Shown here one piece after another: positions 54,375 to 64,000 of a stretch of DNA of 64,000 nucleotides (position 1 is its first letter; every line of letters starts with the position of its first letter). The DNA comes from Odiellus spinosus. Its lineage: Eukaryota; Arthropoda; Arachnida; Opiliones; Phalangiidae. The stretch spans positions 2,091,001-2,155,000 of the forward strand of contig OY987233.1 of NCBI GenBank assembly GCA_963920705.1, in the 5' to 3' direction. A program made the position numbers and the translations under genes. The notes under the pieces are model-generated. The model did not search any database. It was not told the origin of the DNA and saw only the letters and a list, made by a program, of their open reading frames with translations.

Positions 54375-56004
54375 ACAACACCTGAAACTCAATGTGGCAT
54401 ACGATAAGCTGGCATGAATACGTCTCTAGACTTTTGGCTCCACGAGGTAGGTCACGTGATTTTCGTTTACTAAATGATATATGGAAAACAGCTTAGCGCG
54501 TGTTGCCAACTCAAGCTGGTATTAAACGGTCACATTTCATTAAATTTTTGGACAATTTCTTAAATATCTTCTAAAATATCTCGAATTTTTAATTGATTTT
54601 TCAGCTTCGTTATTAATTAGATTCAGTTAAACAATATTATTATGTTAAATTAAAATTTGAATGCATTATACGCTTCAATTCACTAAAAGATATCGCGGCA
54701 TAAGGCCAAAATAGTTAGGGCATGGAAAAGGGGTATATATAGCTTTCGCGAACCTTTATTCACCGAGCTAGTAGCCGAGAAGAGTTAGGCCCGCTGAGAT
54801 CGGACGTTATAGGTTGGATCTTGGTGTGAGGATGGACGGAGGTGATTATAACAGTGGGAGACGTCCCATTGCGTATAATCGCCTTCAACTGTCCAGCATC
54901 GAGGTTTGACCTTAAAGTGGATGGTGGAATGCGATAATATACAATTGGAGACGTCCTGTTGTATATAATTGCACAACACCTGAAACTCAATGTGGCATAC
55001 GATAAGCTGGCATGAATACGTCTCTAGACTTTTGGCTCCACGAGGTAGGTCACGTGATTTTCGTTTACTAAATGATATATGGAAAACAGCTTAGCGCGTG
55101 TTGCCAACTCAAGCTGGTATTAAACGGTCACATTTCATTAAATTTTTGGACAATTTCTTAAATATCTTCTAAAATATCTCGAATTTTTAATTGATTTTTC
55201 AGCTTCGTTATTAATTAGATTCAGTTAAACAATATTATTATGTTAAATTAAAATTTGAATGCATTATACGCTTCAATTCACTAAAAGATATCGCGGCATA
55301 AGGCCAAAATAGTTAGGGCATGGAAAAGGGGTATATATAGCTTTCGCGAACCTTTATTCACCGAGCTAGTAGCCGAGAAGAGTTAGGCCCGCTGAGATCG
55401 GACGTTATAGGTTGGATCTTGGTGTGAGGATGGACGGAGGTGATTATAACAGTGGCAGACGTCCCATTGCGTATAATCGCCTTCAACTGTCCAGCATCGA
55501 GGTTTGACCTTAAAGTGGATGGTGGAATGCGATAATATACAATTGGAGACGTCCTGTTGTATATAATTGCACAACACCTGAAACTCAATGTGGCATACGA
55601 TAAGCTGGCATGAATACGTCTCTAGACTTTTGGCTCCACGAGGTAGGTCACGTGATTTTCGTTTACACAGGATATCCGCTTACGCCGGAAGCTAACACAC
55701 AGACAGACACGATCAGTGTAAAACCTCCCCCTGAACTAAAGTTCAGTCGGAGAGGTTAAAAATAAAGTAGAGATTGAGAACATTAAACTTTAAATTTCAT
55801 GTGTAATTGAGCACTTGGCAGGCAGGATATGAAGTCCAACTCAAGTGATGTTTAATCCCTAGAACTTTCATTGTGAAATGTTCTTACAGAGACATAATAT
55901 ATTAAATTAGCCACATTTCTAGGTAATACGATTTAAATTTAATCGCCTCGGTTTATTCGAGTACTCTACCGAAAAGATCGTGAGAAAGAGGTCTCTTATC
56001 ACCG

Positions 56005-56352
56005 AAATATAGGTGAGAAACGATTGCCGAAACAATCGTAGACGACACCATCGCGCAAGCGAGAGGGTTCGTAACAATTTTAAACGCTAACGAAAACCAC
56101 CCATTGGTGCTGTGCATCTTTGAGTACCGAATCTGTAAATCTCGCTTATATAGGCCGAGAAGAGATATATTATTATTAAAGTTAAAAAACCAAATAATAA
56201 GAAAATCTTGCCAACTTTTTAATTACGTTGAATTGGGGTGAATTTTATGGGATACTCATGATGTACTATAATAGTCAAAATTAGACGGCTAAAGAGGTCT
56301 ACGCTAGTAGAAGAACCCAATGAATGCAATTTTCATTTAACGATAAAAATGA
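56005..56352. repeat. Repeat H, uninterrupted copy
   Basis: Inverse orientation relative to 41251-43692. It provides the empty site for X1 (ATGTACTATAATAGTCAAAA near 56260-56280). Confidence 0.7.
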
Positions 56353-57440
56353 CATTAGAAAAAACGTACTGTTTAATAAATAAAATTATTGTTTATCAAT
56401 TTAGAACCAGTTAATAAAGCTCGGCTAGGTTTATGTATTAACCTTTTCGTAACCTATTCAGCCACCTTTCTCTCTATTACTTCATATACCTTTCATTATT
56501 GAAATCTTTGTTTAACCAAGAGAAGCCCTCGTACTCGATAAACTATACTTTCTATTAACTCGAATTCAATGGATATTCCTTATCATTCTACTGTTTCAGA
56601 AATAAAATTTTTGTTTACCATTTTGAAGCAATTAATAAAGCTCGGCTATGTTTATGTTTTACCCTTTTCGTTACCCATTCAGTCAAATTTTGTCAAAAGT
56701 ACCTCTGTCTGTATTAATTCGAATTCAGTGGACGGTGGGAAGAGAAATAAGAATTTAATGGAAATTTAAGTTATCAAGCGCCGCGGTTCCATTGGAAAAT
56801 ACATTACGGTTTCTGATGAAATTCGAGTTTAGATAAAGGGATAAACACTGTTGCGTTTATCCAATTATAAATTTCCGGGAACGCAAACATTGAATCTTTG
56901 CAAGCAAAAGATCTGATTTACTTATAATAATCAAGTAAAATAAGCACTAGGCCCAAATATTTGGTTCAATATTAAGCAAAATGTAATGTTTATAATAACA
57001 AAACATTTTTAAATCACAGAAATTTAACTTTAACAAGATGGTTAAGCACATAGGAATAGCTAGACCCCTCACATTGTAAAACAGGCTGAAAGGAATGATG
57101 TTATGCATGCATAAACGCTCTTTAAACAATTTGAATCGCGTCTCGAGATTCATTTAAACACGAAGTTGCGGTATAGTCTCGAGCCGACCATATGACCGTG
57201 AGCGTTTTTTATATGATATTTTGAAAAAGACGTACATTCGAATATCCCACTTGTTTTTTCAATCATGTTTTTCGAAATATGTTTTTCAAAACATGTTTCT
57301 CAAGACTAGTTTTTATTACTGGTAGACTAGAACTCAACTCGCATTTATAAGCTCCCTTACAATCTCGTTCGCGACTTCTTGTTCGTTGTTTTCGAGTTTG
57401 TATTACTGACAGAATTCACAAGCTACTTTTATATATTTAT
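56353..57440. other. Interior of F, inverted block, no gene
   Basis: From about 56950 the sequence is an inverted relative of 52540-52790 and 58390-58580 (TATGCATGCATAA, TCTCGAGATTCATTTAAACACGAAG, AAAAACGCTCACGG). 56353-56950 has two diverged GCTCGGCTA(G/T)GTTTATGTxTT copies (near 56420 and 56640) and no domain-bearing ORF. Confidence 0.5.
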
Positions 57441-57519
57441 ATACATATAGTTTAGAAAAATTCTTCGTCTCTTATCCACCAGACTTCACGACGTCATGTC
57501 CAACACAAATTAAAAATAT

Positions 57520-57930
57520 CGAGTTTTTTTTTTTTTTTTTTTTTTTTAACATATCGATTTTCCGCTGTAGGTCCATTGGGACGGTCGGTCTATTGGGACC
57601 TTCGCGCGGTTTTTTGTCGGTCGATTGGGACTGGAAAGGGCTGTAGGTCCATTGGACCGACAGTCCCAATCGACCGATAGTTCCAATGGACCTAACCTAA
57701 CCTAACCCAACAATACATAGGGAAATAAGACAGCAATGCTAGAGAAAACCGTAAGGCTTTATTCACAACATAATATTTATGGGGAAAAAACGGCAAGCCG
57801 CCAATCTGCCAGTTCCCTTTTTCGTTTAAGCCGTTTTCGGTCCATTGGGAAAAGCGCCTTCGGGCTAGTTTCTTTTATCTGTTTGGCGGTATTCGAGTCT
57901 GTCGAATGGAATTGTCGGTCCATTGGGAGG
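57520..57930. repeat. Phrase repeats GGTCCATTGGGAC / GTCGGTCGATTGGGAC
   Basis: After a T run (57525-57547) the sequence is built of short sense and antisense variants of GGTCCATTGGGAC and CGACCGATxGxxCC, again near 57835-57925. Similar phrases occur near 39235, 48120, 61558 and 62325. The 126-aa frame across 57736-58116 is a by-product of this composition. Confidence 0.5.
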
Positions 57931-58257
57931 ACACCCGATTGCCCACCAAGTGGTCTTCCCATAAACGGCGCCGCGCTCTCCGAGACTCGCAGCTGCATAG
58001 CTTTACGATCGAGTGCTGGACGCTTATCCGAGTTGCCTCGAGTTCTTGCTATAATGCGAGCGAAAAACTCCTTATATCTTCATAGATATACAATACAGAA
58101 AACAAGTCGTCGTTAATTAGGGGTCGTCGCGATAAAAAGGTAGCTTATGCATGTTTCGGTTCTAGTTTGTCAGTAATGAAAACTCAAAAACAACAAACAT
58201 GTCGTCGCGAACGAGATAATAAGGGAGCTTATGCGTGTTGGGTTTGAGTATGTCAGA

Positions 58258-58392
58258 AATAAAATATTTCATTTGAAAAACCTAATTTGAAAAACCTGAT
58301 TTGAAAAACATGATTTGAAAAACATGATTTGAAAAACACGATTTGAAAAACACGATTTGAAAAACATGATTTGAAAAACACGATTGGAAAAA
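58258..58392. repeat. 15-bp minisatellite AACATGATTTGAAAA, second block
   Basis: Nine units at 15-bp spacing, for example AAACATGATTTGAAA and AAACACGATTTGAAA; only the C/T and A/G positions vary. Same orientation as 52445-52545. Confidence 0.8.
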
Positions 58393-59017
58393 CTTTACGC
58401 ATCTTCGTGTTTAAAGGAATCTCGAAACGCCATTCAAGTTGTTGAAAGAGCGTTTATGCATGCATAACAAGCCCCTGCTATAGCATCATTCTTTTCAGCC
58501 TCTTTTACAATGTCATGGGTCTAGCTATATCCTATGGGCTTGACCATCTTGTTTAGATTAAGTTCAAACATTTAAATAGTTTTAATTTTATATTAAATGA
58601 ATATTACGTATCAATTCATTAAACGTTAAAACCTCAGAAGGCTAAAATAGACTCATACTCAAAAGATACTATTTAACGCGTTCGTGGATCTAAATAATAT
58701 AACAAGCGAGTAACGGTAGATATTCTACTATTAGCCGATGCGGGTTTACTTTGGTAGCAGGTGGAAGCTAATAGCTTTAAAAATGAAATTATTGGAAAAT
58801 CAAGCACCCAAGGTGATGACGTTTTCTTCTAATGACGTAATTGCGAACTCCGCGAACGACGGACATTCAGAACCTCTCCGTGAACTAAAGTTCACTCGGA
58901 AAGGTAAAAAGAGTGTTTTTTCAACCCGATGACGTATTTCGTCTTCGTGCCCAACGCCGACGCCGACGCCAACGCCAACAATACAGTACCTAGACCCCAC
59001 TAGGGTTGGGTCTAGCT

Positions 59018-61711
59018 AAGAAGTAAATTGCCTATTTTTATTTAGATTTAAAAGTCATATTCATTGAGTAAAAATGATTCGGCTGCAATTTTTGGGTATT
59101 TCCTTTATATAATTCATAAAAGTGATACTAGCCTTAGGAAACAAAATATTTTTAATCAATTTAGACTTTTAAGACATAATTAAAAATATCAAAACTCGCT
59201 ATAATCTTACAAGTTCTTCGTGGTTAATTATTCAATTTACGAATTAAGACTCGAAGATTTATTTTTTTCAAACTAAGCAATTGCTGATTCAAAGGAAAAT
59301 TCTAGCTAACTGAAAGAGATGTCTGATATTGTTAAATGTTTGTTCTCGCGATAATTTTATAAGAGATTTTAATGGCATCAGCAATTAACTCTTCTCGAGA
59401 AATCTAACCTTGTAAAATTGCATCAAAATGGATTAAGGCTTAGAGAGTATAGTTCTAGAGGAATAATTAACTCTAAATTACCTCAAAAAATGTGAGATTT
59501 TATATTTTTTACGCATATTAAAACAGTTCAAATCGTTCAAAAATAACTTGTTATAATAGTCTTCAAACATAATTAACTTTCAAATTGCATGATAAAATTT
59601 GTTTTATTGTTCAGATTTATAATATTAAAACATAATTTGCAGTAAAACTTATGACTAGAAGACAATATTCAAATCTCAAATAAATAACAATGGTTATCGA
59701 CTAATTTGGACTCGGGGAATTCAGATACAATTCTTTAAAACCTCTGTGACCAGCAGAAATGTCAGTAATATGCATTTGAAACTTTAAAATTTCCGTAATA
59801 AAATCCCATTAAGTTTCTAACCCAACCTAACCTAAAATATTACAAGAGAACCGGGCTAGCAAAGTGTTCATTCGAGATTGTGCACTATCGATGTTGTTTC
59901 CATTGTAACATTTATTTGTGCTTAAAGGTTATATTCGTTTGAGATCATAAGCTTATCAAACCCACCCAAAAGCCTGCATCCATAATAATACCACGCATAA
60001 TCAGCATTGTACAAGTCCGTAAAAGAGAGATTTTCTGTCGTACGCCACCTCAAGGACTAGTTTAGGAATGGCAAGCTTTAAGTGATCTGAAGAAAGTTCC
60101 CTGATCTGTGTACATAGCTAGTTTTGCTCAGACAATGCAAAAGATAAATTCCCTCCAATTCAGGCTTATGGGGCAGAAAACTTTGCAAGGGGGGGTTATG
60201 ATAATTTCGTGTAGCGAAAAGGCTCCGGATTTTTTTTTTTTTTTTTTTTTTTTTTGGAAATCTTAAACTATTGTTTACCGAATCTTTTAACTGAGCCTTA
60301 TTAATGTACGGAAAAGTAAAACCAATAAGCCTAACTTGCCTTATGTATATATTTTTCTTGTTTTAACAAAAACTGCATAACTATGAGAGTATGACTCTCG
60401 TGCAAAAATAACCTTGAAAATTTTAAATGAATCAAAACCTAGGCTTCCCAGGCTTGGACCAGCTCCTCAGTCTACTGTTGTAATGCCGTGGGGCTCCATG
60501 TAATACCATTGTAATATTTTTTAACTAAATAAAATTAGAAACTTCATCCTTTAAACAAAAACCCCGTAAAAATAATAAAGTTTAAAATATTTGGGATATA
60601 TCTTTAACAAAAAACGTATTACGTTAATATTTTGTATGCTTTATTTTAAAAATATAAAGCTAAAGCTAGACGGGACAATCTATGATTCAAGGGGGGCAAT
60701 TGCCTAGTTTGCCCACACCCCTTTTGGGCACCCATGCATCCAACTAGTTCATCCCTCGGGCTATCTGTTTTTTGGAAAAAAAAATTAAAAATAATCAAAT
60801 CTTTTGAGTAGTAGACTAAATCTACTAACTATAATTTTAATGATATTAAATTGCTCTTTTCCTAACAATTAATTTGTGTCCCTTCACGGGTTTGACTCGA
60901 GTTAGATAAAGAGCCCTATTTAAGGGTGCGAAGCAACCTCTTTTTTGTATAATATCACTTTAGCGAAACAAATTAGAGCGAAATACCATTATAGAACCAA
61001 CGCCGTCGAGACTACCAAAACCAACGTCACCAAGAGAACTAGAATCAAAGGTGCTACATTTTTATGCTGTTAGTAACGTACAAATACTACTGGAAATATT
61101 TTAGCATTTGTATCTCTCAGTTGATGCAGTACTGAACGAATTTTTTTTTAGAAGATAAATCAGATAGCTGTTTTTATCTGCAATCTGTTCATATTCTATC
61201 TGTTACTTTACAATGAACTCAGATATATAGCGGTCTAGCAATCTGAGATTTGTTTGGGTTGATATCACCTGATCTGAAAATATTCTGACGTATAGTGCGA
61301 TAATCTGGTATCTGATTTATCCGAATTCTCAGCTTAGATCAGGTAAAATAACTGCTATCTGAGCATCGGTTGGGAGCACTACGTTAAATGTCGTTTTTGA
61401 TTATTTCACTCTCAAAATCTTGCGTATTTGATTAGCCGGACGTTCCCCTTTTAGTCGAATGCTATAATTAGAGTTTTTCCCTTTTTTCACAATTGAATGT
61501 TTTAATACTCTGGCAAATCTTATATTTCATAGTTATAAATAGATGGAATGGATCCCATTCGTCCGAAAATCTCTAGCCGGTATTTTAAAATCTAGCCCAA
61601 TGGCTGGATATTGGGTTTGTTTGTGTTAGATTAGGTTGGGTTAGGTTAGGCTAACGTAATTATTAGCTTTCATGGCAAGAGGGAACCATGTAAAATTAAA
61701 ATTTATTTTGT
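59018..61711. other. AT-rich, no gene supported
   Basis: Holds a long T run (60231-60255), a piece of the AACCTAAAATATTACAAGAG family near 59828 and one arm of the 20781-type element at about 60880-60955 (TGTCCCTTCACGGGTTTGA, then GGTGCGAAGCAAC and TTTTTTGTATAAT). No domain-bearing ORF. Confidence 0.55.
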
Positions 61712-61715
61712 TTAA

Positions 61716-62139
61716 AGGGAAACTTGAAGCATAAAATCGAACAGCTTTTGAATTTATTTTCGGAATCATCATGCCAAAAAACGTGTTTGAGAATTTGTTC
61801 ACAATTTTTAAACACGTTTTTGGTGTTTAAATTAATTGATAAAGCAAGCATATTATTTCAACCTTCAACCGGGCTTGTAATGTCCTAGCATTAAAATAAT
61901 AGGCCGGCGTTTGACGCATAAGGTCTCGGGCATAAAACAACAGTCTATAATTTTAATGTGAGGACATTACAAGCTATTGAAGGCTGAAATAATATGATTG
62001 GTCCGAATGTGTATTTAATTTTATTCAAATTTTACCAAATTAATTTTAACACCAAAAACGTCTCTAAAAATTGTTTCAAAATTCTTGAACACGTTTGTTT
62101 GGCCCGGCGATTCCGAAAATTTTAGCTCCAAGTTTCCCT
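61716..62139. mobile_element. TTAA-flanked palindromic element, 424 bp
   Basis: Begins AGGGAAACTTG and ends CAAGTTTCCCT with TTAA on both sides (61712-61715, 62140-62143). Arms of about 190 bp are imperfect inverted copies (TTTTCGGAATC, AAACGTGTT, ACGTTTTTGGTGTT, CTTGTAATGTCCT). TTAA target sites are used by piggyBac and Kolobok elements. No ORF, so non-autonomous. Confidence 0.75.
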
Positions 62140-62143
62140 TTAA

Positions 62144-64000
62144 GTATAATAATTACACAGAAAGTTATAAATGCAATTAATCCGTTTATTTTGTAATGCA
62201 TATTAAACAAATTATTTCAAAAAAAAACATTCGTCGCATAAAATTTTCATGAGAATATACTAGAGCGTTTTTTAGACCACAATATTTAAATAACTTACCG
62301 CATCTTTTGGCTACATTTCGGTCGAATGGGCCAGAAGCATAACAAATTACTCAATTTTACTGCTTACCCTCCATTTAAGTCTACGAATCAAGCATATTTG
62401 AGACTCAAGTTTTCAAATTGACAAAAGTACGTTGAAACAGCATTATACAGGCTGAATTCTTGTCTCGCTTTTTATTTCATGTAACTTTTTCAGTTTCAAT
62501 AGATTTTGTCATTTGTCTTTTAAGAAATTCTGGTAATTGGGATAAACAAATAGCGTCATTTAATATGCAAGGAAAATGATTATATCGATTAAAATTCAGA
62601 AATGTTTGGGATCTGAACAGTTGTTACATTAAATCGTTTTCTAACGAGCATTCAAAATGATGCGGGCTATATATGACAAGCTATACGTAGAATTCAAGCA
62701 CATCAAAGCATTTTTGGTGCAGTTTACATTGCGATTTCAGTCGACAATAAACGACAAGACACTTGTACTTGATGTATTCCGCGCTACATAATGTGTCAAT
62801 TAAATTAGGAATGGCTGGGGTAAGTTGAATTAAAATTTCTACGAAATAAAACTACTTAATTTGCAAAGCCCCAGATTACAAAATCTGTATGGAGGTAATC
62901 TTTGTTTTAAGTTACGCAAACTAAAGTCCACCCCCACCGACGCAAAATATAGTCGGTAGTTTTAGGTTTTTCCTTTGAACCACGGCCCATCATGTTTTCT
63001 TAAGTAGCAGTTGCTAGAGGAATATATATTTTACGGCAAAGCAAGCATGAGAAAAGGGACATACCCAAAGGAAAAATACGGTCGGAAGGCTTCACTAATA
63101 ATTTTTCCGAGACAAAGTAAAGTTGAATGGGACTGATTGTGGAAACTTAATAGCAATGGATCCCAGACGAAAAGAAATTCCGAAAATTGGCCGGAGCTAT
63201 ATTTCCTTCAAACAAAACTCTTACACCGTCTTCCCTTTGCGCCTGCACGAGGAATAATATACGTTCCGAAAAAGTTTTACCTTCATTCCTGTTTATTTGG
63301 GGACCATATGCACGATACTCTTATTCCTCATAGTCGATTTATCTTGGACATTGGTTGGAATTATTCAATTTAATAGATAATACTACAAACAACGAGGGTA
63401 ACGTCCACTAAACACAATTGAAAAATTCCTTTTAATTCCCATGGTTCACCCACAGCTAGCACGATACCAGAAGTGGATAGAGATCATAGAGAATGAATAT
63501 TAACGGGACTCTTTATAATAATGTCTGAGTCAAACGTTAAGAACAATGATAAAAAATTGTCACGTCTTTTCAAGAAAGATTTACCTCAAAAATAAAATAT
63601 AAAATTATTCGGGAGAGACATTTTTTTGCACCTGTACACAATTTCTTCGTTTTATGCAGGTTCAATTATGCCTTCGAAATTTAAATTTGAAATATTTGTC
63701 AGCAATCTTTAAATGGAGTCCTGGTAAAAAACTTCAAACTAGATGGCGTTAATATATTCCATATTATTCAGTCTGGAAGTATTTGATAACCGAATATCAT
63801 AATAATTTAGTGAAATTTCACGCAAATTGTTCTATATTTGTAAAATGAAATTGAATAATTTCAACACTCTAACAATATAAATCTACCACGAGAAATATGA
63901 TTATCGCGTTAAAATTAGTCACAAGATCAACCGGAATAAATATTATTCCGTATATTTTCGCAAAAATAAGCCAATCCCGAAGGTGTTGCCAACTTTGTAA
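62144..64000. other. AT-rich, no gene supported
   Basis: The 78-aa frame at 63137-63373 shows no domain and no splice-joined extension that I can see. The window ends with GGTGTTGCCAACTTTG, which resembles the start of a hAT-type end but cannot be followed. Confidence 0.5.

Larger units (their letters stand above)
53871..55664. repeat. Tandem array, three 598-bp units
   Basis: Units start at 53871, 54469 and 55067 and are almost identical; the third has one visible change at 55457 (GTGGG to GTGGC). Each unit begins ACTAAATGATATATGG and ends TCACGTGATTTTCGTTT, and holds a TATA-like box and two hairpins (listed for unit 1). A decayed relative of the middle part occurs near 58600-58740 (CAATTCATTAAA, AAGGCTAAAATAG, TTCGTGGATC). 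Small minus-strand frames (76 and 64 aa) are repeated with the unit but look like by-products of it. Near-identity means recent expansion or homogenisation. Confidence 0.93.
51997..59017. mobile_element. F: 7-kb element with terminal inverted repeats, no long ORF
   Basis: AGCTAGACCCAACCCTATAG at 51997 is mirrored at 59017 by the inverse of AGCTAGACCCAACCCTAG; inverted similarity continues about 100 bp (GGGGTCTA, TACTGTA, GGCGTTG-type repeats, AAATACGTC). The terminal word itself is palindromic (TAGACCC...GGGTCTA). Inside are related blocks in direct (about 52120-52790 and 57945-58580) and inverse (about 56950-57440) orientation, 15-bp minisatellites, a 598-bp triplicate array and a copy of repeat H. 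The longest frame is 126 aa without a domain. It looks like a large non-autonomous or foldback element; superfamily unknown. Confidence 0.6.

Noticed and set aside
53871-55664. Repeated 76-aa and 64-aa minus-strand frames as a gene family
   Set aside because: They recur only because the 598-bp DNA unit is triplicated, overlap each other in different frames, span both hairpins and show no domain.
57736-58116. 126-aa plus-strand frame in F
   Set aside because: Built from phrase repeats and a block that recurs elsewhere in F without the frame.
58258-58392. Regular repeats resembling a CRISPR array
   Set aside because: The 15-bp units are contiguous with no unique spacers and the sequence is eukaryotic.
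63981-64000. Start of another hAT-type element at window end
   Set aside because: Only about 16 bases resemble the end motif and no partner or duplication can be seen.

Overview
This is a eukaryotic nuclear window, most likely from an arthropod and probably an insect. The evidence is spliced genes with short (56-85 nt) and long AT-rich introns, an arthropod-style GH35 beta-galactosidase and acid sphingomyelinase, copia, P-element-like and non-LTR elements, and abundant TAACC/TTAGGT-like simple sequence. No bacterial operon structure, rRNA, tRNA or CRISPR array was recognised. Two host genes are supported; almost everything else recognisable is mobile or repetitive DNA, much of it nested.

Layout. 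1-2885: copy A (cut by the window edge) of a DDE/SWIM transposon with very long inverted arms. 5272-12955 (+): nine exons of an acid sphingomyelinase that join in frame to 422 codons plus no remainder; the N-terminal exons were not found. Its introns hold a hAT-type non-autonomous element with a perfect 8-bp target duplication and another palindromic element. 13797-19319: a CCCGACCC-rich non-autonomous element split by a complete copia element (14026-18571) with an open 1319-aa polyprotein. 20781-21574: long-hairpin element. 24312-28368 (+): GH35 beta-galactosidase in two exons. 31050-38522: a GCGCAGTT-rich element (called R2 here, unrelated to the R2 retrotransposon) interrupted by copy B of the DDE/SWIM element (31219-38244), itself interrupted by a 5'-truncated non-LTR element (31618-33998).

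41251-43692: a dispersed repeat (H) split by X1 (41336-43442). 43701-48093: a P-element-like transposon with CA...TG ends, long inverted repeats and an exact GTTCCATT target duplication. 48212-51497: X2, with about 480-bp inverted repeats around a PIN-like nuclease / cysteine-rich CXC gene. X1 and X2 share GTCCA(A/G)G termini, TA flanks and related C-terminal coding sequence, so they look like one family of mobile elements carrying PIN-CXC genes without a recognisable transposase. 51997-59017: a 7-kb element F with terminal inverted repeats, no long ORF, 15-bp minisatellites and a 3 x 598-bp tandem array; each unit has a TATA-like box followed by two strong hairpins with the same GACG loop. 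59018-64000 has no supported gene and one TTAA-flanked palindromic element.

The two host genes both encode members of typically lysosomal or secreted acid-hydrolase families and lie on the same strand, but nothing shows joint regulation. The most interesting signals are the PIN-CXC elements, the twin-hairpin tandem repeats in F, and the DDE/SWIM element whose catalytic half lies inside its inverted arms.
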